A DNA stretch of 64,000 nt from positions 186,001-250,000 of the forward strand of contig NBAZ01000008.1 in NCBI GenBank assembly GCA_002794735.1. The letters run 5' to 3'. The notes below the pieces were generated by a model, which was not told where the DNA came from, made no database searches, and was given only the letters and a program-made list of their open reading frames with translations. The stretch comes from Pyrrhoderma lamaoense. Lineage: Eukaryota; Basidiomycota; Agaricomycetes; Hymenochaetales; Hymenochaetaceae. A program made the translations under genes and the position numbers. Positions 44,396-54,737 of the stretch are shown here, one piece after another (position 1 is the first letter of the stretch; each line of letters begins with the position of its first letter).

Positions 44396-44678
44396 ATTTC
44401 TTAAAATAAATAAATAGTTTAGCAGTTATTATACTAGTAAAATAAACAGCTGGAGTATTTGCTTAGTAGTCTGAGTTTATGCTTGAGTTATAAGAAATTG
44501 AATTAATTAGCATTTCATAACTAATGGCTCCAACTACCTCCATTTGTAAGTTAGTTAGATTCTGAATGAATTGTTCAACTTTCTTGTTATCTTTATAAAC
44601 ACAAAGTTCAATGAACTGTTTGAGGAGTTTTAGAAATTTAGATTAGTTCTGGAAATTCAATGTTATATAATAATCAAG
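44396..44678 (-). pseudogene. Gag-like remnant, part 1
   Basis: On the minus strand a frame of about 65 codons with one stop reads LLKQFIELCVYKDNKKVEQF and NLTNLQMEVVGAISYEML. It is helical and Gag/UBN2-like in style. It lies between X3 and X2 and is continued at 42951 when X2 is removed. Confidence 0.35.
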
Positions 44679-44977
44679 TGTTAGGATTTCCAAACTTTAG
44701 GCTTACCAATAACAATTATAAAGCACTTACATTATGTCTAATGATGAGGTCATACAAGGTTCATTAATCAGTCGAGATAGACCCCAACACATATGCAATA
44801 CCTGTTATAGAACAATACAGGAAATGGAAGAGATATGTAATAATATGGCCATACAAATAACAAAAGCCTTAATTAAAGACCAGAAGGAAGATTGGAGATA
44901 CTATAATGGCTACAGATAGTTTGATATGTATACAAACAACTATCCTTACAATACTACCTTATATAATATAACAAGGG
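44679..44977 (+). mobile_element. Element X, copy X3, left 299 bp
   Basis: Starts TGTTAGGAT and carries the X start codon and CxxC region. It stops at AACAAGGG, where Gypsy-2 copy D begins. The matching right half is X5. Confidence 0.93.
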
Positions 44978-45425
44978 TGTCAGCAACTAAACTCGGTCTA
45001 TGGTCAGAGTCCGGCCTAAGTCACTAATTAACAAATATTAACAGAAATGGAGAGTAATAAGATATATTGAGAGTAACTCCAGTGCCAAGTCAGAAGAGTA
45101 GACAAGGTTGAAAACTGAGAACTATCTACTGACAGAGGTGCTACTTATATACAGTTTGAAGTGTGTGACATGACAGTGTGATCATGGATAGAAAAGGAAG
45201 GAAATAGAAGATGATAGAACATGGTAGAATGTTGGAGAATATAGAAGAATGGAAATATCCATAATGGATTGGAGTTTGTCAATAAGGATGAGTAAAGAAG
45301 AACAGGTCAAGGGTTATAGAGTAATATGGATTAGTAAAGGGGTCTGAAGTATGTAATGGGTTTTAGTAATACAAGAAAAAGGGAAAAAGCATGAGAATAA
45401 GGAGAAAAAGTAAAAGTGTATGACA
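44978..45425 (-). repeat. Gypsy-2 3' LTR (copy D), 448 bp
   Basis: TGTCA...TGACA ends and a TATATAAG box. It is flanked on the left by AAGGG of X3. Confidence 0.95.
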
Positions 45426-45606
45426 TTACCCCCCTCTCAAAAGCAATTATCTCGATTGTTTATGGGAGAAAAGTTTTTGGGTTATTGAATCAAACAATCT
45501 TGGAATGAGGAGGGTTGAATTCTGGGAAGTTGTCTTTTAACAGAGGTATAAAGCAAATATTTTGGTAGTCTGTAGTAGTGAGCTTTCTGTAGGCATTTGG
45601 ATTCTT

Positions 45607-48600
45607 TCATAAAAATTTTTGAAGTGCTTCTTGAGAATTGGTAAGGTTCTCCAGTGATTCCCAAGTTCGCTTTTGTGGTCTATACCCCTTCCAATATACC
45701 AAGTATTTTGCTTGTCTTTGTCTCTGGTTGTATTGTGATACTAGAATCTTCTCAACCTCCCACTCTGGTTCCTGATCCACAATTATGGCTCTAGTTTATT
45801 CAAGTTTTGTTGTAATTCGTAATAAGGTTTTTTGTAGGGGTGTAAAAGAACTTCATTGAAGACTGGGTGTATGTGGCTCATAGAGGGTGGTAACTTGAGT
45901 TTATAAGCAGAGGCTTCAATCTTTTCCAGTACTTTGAATAGACCATATCTTTTATCATCAAACTTTTTCATGCGTTGTGTTGTGTGGAATGTTAGTTGCT
46001 TCTAGCAGCACTAAGTCCCCAGGTTAGTAGTCAATTGGCTCTCTTCTAGTTCAGTCATAAAATTTTTTTATTGTAGTAGCAGCTTTTTCCAATGCTTCTT
46101 TAGCATTTTTTTGTACAGTCTTCATTCGTTGTGCAAACTGGGTGGCAGACTTATTGTTAAACTTGTAGCAAGGGTTAGTGCCTTTGTGTGGGTGGTAACC
46201 ATAGTTGAGGAAGAATAGTGAGTGCTTTGTGGATGACTGTTCTCTGTTATTATATGCAAACTCTGCTAGTGCTAGCTTGTCTGCTCAATCATCTTGACTG
46301 AAGTTCACAAAGATCTGCAAGTACTGTTCAACCTCTTGGTTAATCTGCTTTGTTTGTCCGTCTGTCTGTGGATGATATGCTGTCAAAGAGTTTGCTTCAA
46401 TACCAAGAAGTTTGTACAGTTCTTTCATAAACTTGGACTTGAATTGGGGGCCTCTATCATGTATAAGTTTTCTAGGGATTCCATGAAGCTTAAAGACATG
46501 ATCACAGTAGAGTTTGGCCATTCCTTGAGATGTGACTGTTGTATGAGTGGGGATGACATGTATTTGTTTGGTAAAGCAATCCACAAAGATGCAGATTGCA
46601 TTGTAACCTTGAGACTCTAGTAGTTCACTAATAAGATCAACTGAACACTTCTTCCTAAGGGTGTTCTGGGATATTATGGGGGTGTAGAGGTTATGGGGGC
46701 GTGTTTTTCGTGGTTTGGTTGTTTGGTATGTGTGACAGCCTTCCACATATTGTTTGACATCTTCTTTAATTCTAGGCCAGATATAATTGCAAGTGATCAG
46801 TTCTTGAGTTTTGTACTATCCTGGGTGTCCAGCTATAACTGAATCATGGTGATTTTTAATGATGTCCTCATGTAGCCTTGCATCTCTGGGTATGTAGATG
46901 CATCTTTTGTAAGTAATAAGGCCGTCTTCCAATTCTTCCTAACATGGATCTTTCTTTTTCAGTGCTTTCTTGGCCTTTTGGTCCAGCTGTGTTTTTGCTG
47001 CTTTAGCATGTTCCAAGAAATTTTGATCCAAGGGTTCAAGAGTTACATCTTTTAGCCATTCAAGTTTGATTACCACCACCTTTCAGTTGTCATTCTCCCC
47101 CTTTCATGATCTGCTTGTCTCAAGAGGAGATCAGCTTTGGTGTTCTGTTTGCCTTTTAAGTAGTGGATTTCCAAGTCATATTCTTGTAGTTCCACTACTT
47201 ATCTGGCTTGTCTACAATTCAGATCTCAAGGTTGGGTCCAGTAAGTGATGTTTTTATGGTCTGTAAACACTTGGACAAGTAGTGGGTGACCAATGAGATA
47301 GTGTCTCCATTCTTTGAGTGCCTCCATAATAGCTAGCATTTCTTTGTCATAGATGACATAATTTCGCTTTGTGGGTGTCAGAGATGCAGATCTATAAGCA
47401 ATAGGGTGCCATTTGCCATCAATTAGTTGGGAGAGTACTGCTCCATTCGCAAAGTCTGAGGAGTCTGCTTTAATGTGAAATAATGCTCCAGATATTGACA
47501 GGTGTAGTACAAGTTCTTGGCAAATGCAATTTTTTAGCTTATTGAAGGCTTCTGTTTGGGAATCTGTCCATTTCCAGTCTGCATTGCCTGTCAAGTCATG
47601 TGGAGAATGAGCCAGATTGCTATATCCCTTGATAAACCATCTATAGAAGTTACAGAACTCTAAAAAGCTTTGTAGCTGTTTTTTGTTCTTGGGCAGTGGC
47701 CATCCCTTGACTGCTTGAATTTTACTAGGATCCATGTGCAGTTTTCCTCTTCCAACAATAACTCCAAGGTATTCAACTTCTTTCTGCTCGAACAGACATT
47801 TTTCTGGTTTTAGGTATAGCTTGTTGTTGCATAGTACATCTAGTACTTGTCACACTAGCTTCTTGTGCGACTCTAGGTCTGCTGTGAAGATGAGAATGTC
47901 ATCTAAGTAGACTACAACATGTCCTCTATCAATCAGTTCTTTCAGAATGTGATTCATGAAGCCTTGAAAAGTTGCTGAGAAGTTTGTGAGGCCAAAGAAC
48001 ATGACAATTAGTTTGAAGAGTCCTCTATTAGTTCTAAAGGCTGCTTTCCATTTGTCTCCTTCTTTGATTTGGATATTATTGTATCCCCATTGTATGTCTA
48101 GCTTGGTGAAGTGCTGAGAATCCTTAAGCTTATTGATAAGCTCTAGAATCAAGAAAAGAGGGTACTTGTTCTTTATTGTCATGCTATTCAGCTTTTGATA
48201 ATCTTGTACAAGTTGTAGTTCTCCACTTTTCTTTTTTACAAAGAAGAAAGATGAAACCATGGGAGATTTGGAGGGTCTGATTTGCCTTGTTTTCAAGTTT
48301 TCATCCAAGAACTTGTCAAGTGCTTTGTTTTTTGCTTCAGAAAGTGGGTAGATCTTGCAATCAGTGGGTTCGAACCCAAGTGTGAGTTCTATTGTGTGGT
48401 CCTATGGACATCTTTCTGGCAGCTTGTCAAATTCCTGTTTTCCAAAGACCTCTGGGTATTCTTTCAAATAATCCATCTTATTGTTCCTTCTCTTAGTTGG
48501 AGTAGAGCCCAGCTTGCATACCCTGTAAGCCAGCTCCATTTGTCTAACATAGTTTTTTTCTTGCTGACAGCTTAGCCAATCCAGTATGAAAATACGGTCT

Positions 48601-49480
48601 CCTTCCTTTAGTTCTGAGCTGATAAAGTTGATATAGTAATCTAATTGCTGTATCTTGGCATGTGCTTGTCTACATGTTTCTGGGCAACAGCTGTGAGTGA
48701 TTTCTCCTTTGTTCTAGTCTATACTGGGATTGTTAAACCTCAGCCATTTGTGTGCAATAAACAGGTCTGTTTTTCCCAAACTGGTGACTGCTAGCTGGAT
48801 CTGCTCTTTGTGTTCACCAATTGACATCATCAGTTCTACCAATTCTGTAATAGATCTTGCTTGGTTTCTTGTTCCATTTGTATTATAAACGGGAATTGGG
48901 ATGGATGTTTTCTGAGTAGGAATTTGGTGTTTGCAGACAATTTCTTGTCTATGCACGAACTAGTGCATCCAGAGTCTAGTAGGGCTTTAACTTTAAAGGT
49001 TTGCTGATCCTCTAGAGTTGTGAGTTGTGCAGATAAGTCTAGCTGATGTCCTTGTGACCCTCGAATGTATTGTTTGAGTTGTTGTAAGGAATAAAGTGCT
49101 TTTAGAGCTGTCTTGTTGGCTAGTTGAGAGATGGCCTGAAGTGTCTCTGCAGTAGCTTTTTGAGTTCTTTTCTTATGAACTAAGCTTTTGAGTGCCAACA
49201 GAGCATGACCTTTGGAGTCTCTTCTGATTTGTCATAAGGTCCATTTTGGAGTGAAGGGTTTGGGGAAGGTTTTGGATGTGGTTTTTGGTTCTTGTTTTGG
49301 TTCAACAACTGTATTTCGAAGCAAACTACTGGTACATGTAGTTGTTGAACATAAATCAGGAGTGGAAGTGTTAAGACTCGAACTATGGACCTCAAGAGAC
49401 ACATCTGCAACTGAGGTTAAGCAAAATTTGATTTTTTCATTTCTGCTATAGTGTCTGCCCATTATTTCCTTTCATCTCCT
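45607..49480 (-). pseudogene. pol: Gypsy-2 pol (copy D)
   Basis: Same domain order as copy B: protease (LLDSGCTSS near 48975), RT with YLDD near 47900, RNase H (47735-47226), integrase (46746-46285) and chromodomain (about 45770-45620). The same in-frame stops follow HKKLV, TYWTQP and NFSQDD, and the integrase motif is DGQTKQ as in copy B. Non-functional on its own. Confidence 0.93.
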
Positions 49481-50526
49481 GTCATTTCTTACAGTAGTTC
49501 CCTTATTGACATCCTTGGTTTCTGAGGACAATCATGTGACAAATGACCTTTCTGTTGACATCTAAAGCAGCATTCTTCTTTTCTCATTCTATCCACATCC
49601 ATGGGTTCTCCTACTAAGTGATTCACAGGTGTGGAGGTTGCTTTAGAGGGTAGAATGAGGTGTAGGTTTGAATGGTCTGTGGTCGAAACAAGGTTTGTTG
49701 GCTGTTATTGTGTTGTCAATTTTGGTTGGTATTGTCCTTCATCCTTCTACTGTAGTAAGTTCATTACCAGTTGCCAAGATAAATATCACAATGTCACTTT
49801 AAAAGGCTGTTCTTAAATAGTTGATAATCAAGAGTTCAAAGGTGGCACCAGTCATTCCAGCATGAGCTTGAGTCAGGGAGAGTTCTGTGAAGAACTTTTC
49901 AGCTGAGTCATTTCCTTGCTTCATGATAGCTATTTTCTGCTGAGCATGCTGTTGTTCATGGGTGTCCTTGAAATGTGCTTTAAAACCCTCTTAAAATCGT
50001 CCCAGTCCTAGTTTCCACTATCTGTTCTCTTAGTCAGTTGCTCCTGCTTCTAAGCTCCAGCATTGGGTCTTGTCATATAAGAGCACACAAAGTGTATCTG
50101 ATCTTCTCCTGTGACCAGTATCTTTTGTGCACTATACATGTAGTTCTTTATCTGGATGAGCCATTCATTGTACTTTGCTTTATCACTTGTGAACTCCTCT
50201 GGTTTATTTAGCAATGGGTTTTTGGAAGAGAGTTGGGGTGGTTGTAGTGCAGCTGCAACTGCTTGAACAAAGTTTTTGGGTAATGTGATAACAGATAGAT
50301 TGAAAAGTATCTGAGAAAGCATTCCCTAGATAGTGGCTACAACCATGTTGGCAATCATCTCTTCTATAGTTGGTGCAAGAGTGGGTACTTGAGTGTTTTG
50401 GCTCTGGGCTTGTCTGTGTTGATTCATCTTAGACTGCAGTCACTGTCATAGTTTTCTGGGTGGTCTTTGAAGTAGTCTTCTCAAGTGTACTAGATAGAGG
50501 TGTTAGATGGAGAGGAGTGTGATGAG
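49481..50526 (-). pseudogene. gag: Gypsy-2 gag (copy D), N-terminus deleted
   Basis: Zinc knuckle near 49590-49540, capsid block 50322-50050 (FVQAVAAALQPPQ, KYNEWLIQIKNYMYSAQ). The N-terminal part is cut at 50526 by the deletion that joins it to LTR sequence. Confidence 0.85.
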
Positions 50527-50643
50527 TTTGTCAATAAGAATGAGTAAAGAAGAACAGGTCAAGAGTTGTGGAGTAATATGGATTAGTAAAGGAGTTTGAA
50601 GTATGTAATGGGTTTTAGTAATATGAGAAAGAAGGAAAAAGTG
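50527..50643 (-). repeat. Gypsy-2 5' LTR fragment (copy D)
   Basis: Corresponds to about LTR positions 38-155. It meets the Gypsy-1 leader at 50644-50647 through a shared TGAG. The first 34 bp of the same LTR are at 35407-35440. Confidence 0.88.
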
Positions 50644-51253
50644 TGAGTACAAAGGTGTGGACAAGAGTGTGATGAAAGAAGATGCATAATCGTAAAGCCA
50701 GCTTAGAAGTTAAGTACCCTTAAACAATGACTAGCTTTATGCACACCACTGATAGTAGAGTATTAGATAAGCGGATGATGATGTAATATAGATGATGACA
50801 TAATAGGGGTTTAGGGTGTGGAAAAGTTTACATGGAAAAATGATGAAAACACTAGTCCCCCCTCCTCTATAGTGAGAAAATAAAAAGGATTGTGTTGTGA
50901 TAGATGATGAGCACAAGACAATGAGTAGCTTTGTTCTGATGTCAGCGACCAGCAGAGCCTCTACTTGATAAGTACTAAGTGTGAGCAACACAAAGTGAGG
51001 AACAAGTGTATTGAGGTACTGGAATAAAACAAGAAAAAAGCTAAATTATACATGAGCTACTAAGTAGTCTTATATATCTAATGATTCTGGGAAAAGTATG
51101 AGGTAATAACTACATAGCACCTGATCACCTGACTCCCAGTGACTAAGCCAATCACATGACAACTGGTAACCCTCTTAGTAACCATTTACATAATAGAAGA
51201 GAAATAATAAGAAAATGAAAGAAATAACTACAAGTTTGTTTTCGTTCATGACA
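50644..51253 (-). mobile_element. Gypsy-1 copy C: displaced leader and 5' LTR
   Basis: Leader 50644-50939 and LTR 50940-51253 (314 bp). It matches 59925-60524 of copy D. The flank GATAT (51254-51258) nearly matches the reverse complement of ATATT (40950-40954). Confidence 0.92.
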
Positions 51254-51310
51254 GATATGATAAAATGAAGTTAGTGTGACATTACAGTGCATTACTTTTG
51301 ACCACCACTG
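51254..51310 (-). repeat. Displaced terminus of Mar-2
   Basis: Ends GTGCATTACTTTTGACCACCACTG, followed by TA (51311-51312). In reverse complement it matches the other Mar-2 end at 42496 with three mismatches over 24 bp. Confidence 0.8.
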
Positions 51311-51312
51311 TA

Positions 51313-52155
51313 TTATTCACAAACAGATAAATATGTCAACAATGACTAGTTTTAGTACTTATAATAGTCAAAAGAATGTTTGTGGTAATAAGGTCTCAAA
51401 ACAAGGTACAGCTAACACATTGAATATAGACTGAAATAAAGGAAAAAATGTGTGAAAGGGAGAATACTTGTTTAAGAGAATAGATAAGATCAAGAATAAG
51501 GGGCTAGCTACTGACATAGGATCTTATTTATACATATTCTACTTAATAACAAGTCACAGTAACACTATACTAAAAAAAAGAAAAAAGAAATAAAAAGAAA
51601 GGAGTTATATTATAAAAAAAATGGAGTAAGTGGAGTAACAATAAAACATAAGAAGAATATATAGTAGAACAATAAGAACAATAAAGGGTGAGACTATTAT
51701 AAGACAACTATAAGGTGTGCTAGCTAAATAAAGAGATAGTGGGGCTAAAAACTTAGATAAAACTATGTTATTCTCAAAAAGATGATTGAAAACTTCTTAT
51801 AAAAGAAAAATAAAAAGAAGAAGAAAAAAGTCAATTTTCTTTCAGTACTTTATAAAACAAAAAGATTAATAAAGTGACAACTGATTTAACAAAAGTTCAA
51901 AATCTGAGATCCTATACTTCTTTTGCTTGAAACTTACAAATTAGATGAATGGAAAAAAGAGTATAATTATGCTGGAGGAAAACAAAAATGGAAAGATATA
52001 AAATATGCTTAATATATAAAGTATAATGAAAATCAAATCAAATCTGGACTTTCTCAATCAAGTTTTTACTTCAGAAAGTCTTCTATTAATTTCATGGTTT
52101 CCCTCTTGCTGGACATAAAGAAGCTAATAATATGAGTGTTACAGTTCATCAAAGA
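51313..52155. other. Unassigned AT-rich stretch
   Basis: No gene recognised. The plus strand is rich in A and poor in C. A TGTCAACAATGACTAG start near 51333 and a TTATTTATAC box near 51530 hint at a decayed minus-strand LTR, but I could not bound it. Confidence 0.35.
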
Positions 52156-52157
52156 TA

Positions 52158-52685
52158 CAATTGTGGACAAAAGTAATGTGACATATATCTTAACCTTGAA
52201 AATTTGGCTGCTTTATGAAAATTCAGAAATATGTTTTAGTAAAGTTTATACCTATAGGTTAGATAAAATAATATAGTTTATAAAAAAATATAATCTAAGC
52301 TTTATGAATATAAAATAAAAGACATGTTGTTAAGGCATGTGATTTTCAAAATATACTTCAACAATGTGTCTCTTATTGATGACCTTGTAAACCACTCACT
52401 ATATTGATAAAACTTCTGTTTTTTCCTATTAAGCTGATTATTTGTATTCACAATTAAGTATAAACGAGAAACTACAAGTGACATCAACCACTCAACATTT
52501 TATTATTAAAGAAATTGAGAGAGGTTGATCAATATAAGATATAGCCAAAAAAATAAAAAAACACCATTCTACTATAGCTTGAGTATACAACAAATACAGT
52601 AAAATGAGAAATTGGTACCATGATACAAAGAGTGTGCAATAGTTTTCGCAGTTCATGGGCATGTGATTATTTTTTTGAGTGCATT
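52158..52685 (+). mobile_element. Mar-4: Tc1/mariner 5' part
   Basis: Terminus CAATTGTGGACAAAAGTAATG preceded by TA (52156-52157). From about 52510 a transposase N-terminus is readable with stops: KEIERG, DIAKKIKKHHSTIA and VYNKYSKMRNWYHDTKS, a helix-turn-helix of the Tc1 type. It is cut by the insertion of Y7. The rest was not recognised on the far side. Confidence 0.65.
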
Positions 52686-53492
52686 TGTTACAGTTTCCTT
52701 AAAACTAAGGGATCAGCATAATTTGCCACCTTAGTAATAGAAGTTCAATAATCTAAATAAAGCAACTCTAATCCTGTTTGCTAAAAGGGGTGGGCTAGCA
52801 GTGTGCTAAGTAGTTGATCAGACTAAATAGACACCTAGTCCAGTTAAAACTAACGAGCAATTAGTGCTTCTTCAAGGTAGGGGGTCTCGAAGTTGTCGTG
52901 CCAAATGCTTAGAACACTACAAGTAAATTGTGACAAAGAGGTAATCATGCAAGGTGTCAACCAAGGTATTAATTCAACCTAAACAATGCCAATGCAATAA
53001 CTCATAGTACAATAACATGGTCCTTCTTGGAGAGTATTGAAGTAGTCTCATCACTGTACAGTAATAGAGAACAAGTAACAATGTTAGAGAAAGCTAGATG
53101 TTCTACCATAATACAGATACCCTTAAAGCAACACCTTTGCCAGCTAACAACAATCTTGACTGAGCGCAGGTATTGTACTTCAAGTGTAGTTGATATCTTA
53201 TTACCAGATGATAGCTTTTACCACCAGTTGATGGTTATTACTACCAGTTGTTGGCTATAAATGAGTCTGAACAATCTACTCTACGATGTCCAAAAGTCCT
53301 GCTTTTATAGCCTTCATCAACACCCATTATGCTATGAGTATTCTTTTATTCTAACCATAACCTTAAGAGCACTTGCTCCACAAGTCCCTGAAGACCCTGT
53401 GTATCCCACACATGTCTAAACTCTTATTGTCCCTGCTCCACAGTCCATACAATTGCATTACTCCCTGAGACCCTGAGACCCTTAGATCTAAT

Positions 53493-54338
53493 CTAGAGAA
53501 ATTCCCAATCTCCTGACCCTGAGTTAAGGTCCACTGTCCTGAACCCTAGATAACCCCAATTATGGCTGAAGCATGTTGTGCATTCACTCCACAAAGACCC
53601 TGAATGGTCCGTGCCGACCCAGCAGGCCACACACTGTTCTGCATTGAAGTATTGATAATATCCCCATTGTATATATCCAGGCACATTGATTAACTTGAGA
53701 TGATCATAGACTTTCCTTGGTAGCTGACAGAGTAAGAGTATTCCCCATTCCGGGGGGTCCCGTGGTATCACTTGATAGTGCACCACACTACTGTTGCACT
53801 GTTCATTGTGCTGGTGTTCAGTATGCTCCATATTCGTTAAGACAACAATTCTGACTTGACCCCAGACCTTTTCCTTCCTTCTTATCTCCAAGAATGTAAC
53901 ATAGTGAAAGGTTCATACATCCTGCTCCCAATGAGGGAATTCTTGTATAGAATCATCTGTCCAGTACTTCTGTACTTGTACTGTAAACTCAGTAGCATCC
54001 ACTCCTATCTCAAAGAGAGTTGTCCAAGTGATCCTATAGAGGTCTGATTGTAAAGAGTAAGTCTTCTTGCAATTGATACACCCTACTCTGGTCTGGTACC
54101 AGGGGACTCATTCCACTTGACTGTGTACTTGAGATTTGCTAGTTTGTTCTGCTTCATGCACTGCTATACAAACACCTACATCTCCTATAGGATTTGGTAA
54201 GGTCCTAGTCTCTGACCTTTGCCATGATTCTATCCAACCACGGACTTGATCCAGCAATATCTTTGCTGGCTGCACATGTAGTTGTTCAAACACTGCAGGC
54301 CTTTCTTCATCTTGAAAGAGGACTTCCCTGTGTGACAT
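53493..54338 (-). pseudogene. Y-element protein, copy Y7 (two TGA stops)
   Basis: The most complete Y frame: 846 nt with no indel, from MSHREVLFQDEER to GDWEFL. TGA replaces sense codons after SQVE and after EQDV. Cys motifs are GCINCKK, CVACWVGTDH and ECTTCFSH. The WGYYQYFNAEQ segment is visible only here because Y1 is frameshifted before it. Unknown function; possible zinc binding is an inference from Cys spacing. Confidence 0.68.
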
Positions 54339-54373
54339 GGCTGAGTTTGCTATTGTTCGTAATAGGCAGGATT

Positions 54374-54688
54374 TGTCAGCGACCAGCAGAGCCTCTACTT
54401 GATAAGTACTAAGTGTGAGCAACACAAAGTGGGGAACAAGTGTATTGAGGTACCGGGATAAAACAAGAACAAAGCTAAGTTGTACATGAGCTACTAAGCG
54501 GTCTTATATATCTAATAACCCTGGGAAAAGTATGGGGTAATAGCTGCGTAGCACCCGGTCACCTGATTCCCAGTGACTAAGCCGATCACATGACCACCAA
54601 CAACCCTCTTAGAGACTGTTTACGTGATAGAAGAGAAATAAATGAGAAAATGAAAGAAATAATTACAAGTTCGTTTTCATTCATGACA
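54374..54688 (-). repeat. Gypsy-1 3' LTR (copy D)
   Basis: TGTCATGAATG to CGCTGACA on the minus strand. The purine-rich tract GGAGGGGGTGA lies just upstream in element orientation. Confidence 0.96.
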
Positions 54689-54737
54689 TCACCCCCTCCT
54701 TATGCAAAACGTCCTCATTTTCTATTCCACGAGTGGG

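Larger units (their letters stand above)
44978..50643 (-). mobile_element. Gypsy-2 copy D, 5' LTR partly displaced
   Basis: Minus-strand element: 3' LTR 44978-45425, pol, gag and a piece of 5' LTR (50527-50643). An internal deletion joins LTR sequence ending GACAAACTC to gag near ATCACACTCC, removing the LTR end, leader and Gag start. The body is almost identical to copy B, including its stop codons, but it inserted at a different point of element X. Confidence 0.95.

Noticed and set aside
51254..51310. Separate MITE
   Set aside because: It matches the missing terminus of Mar-2 and is explained by the inversion.
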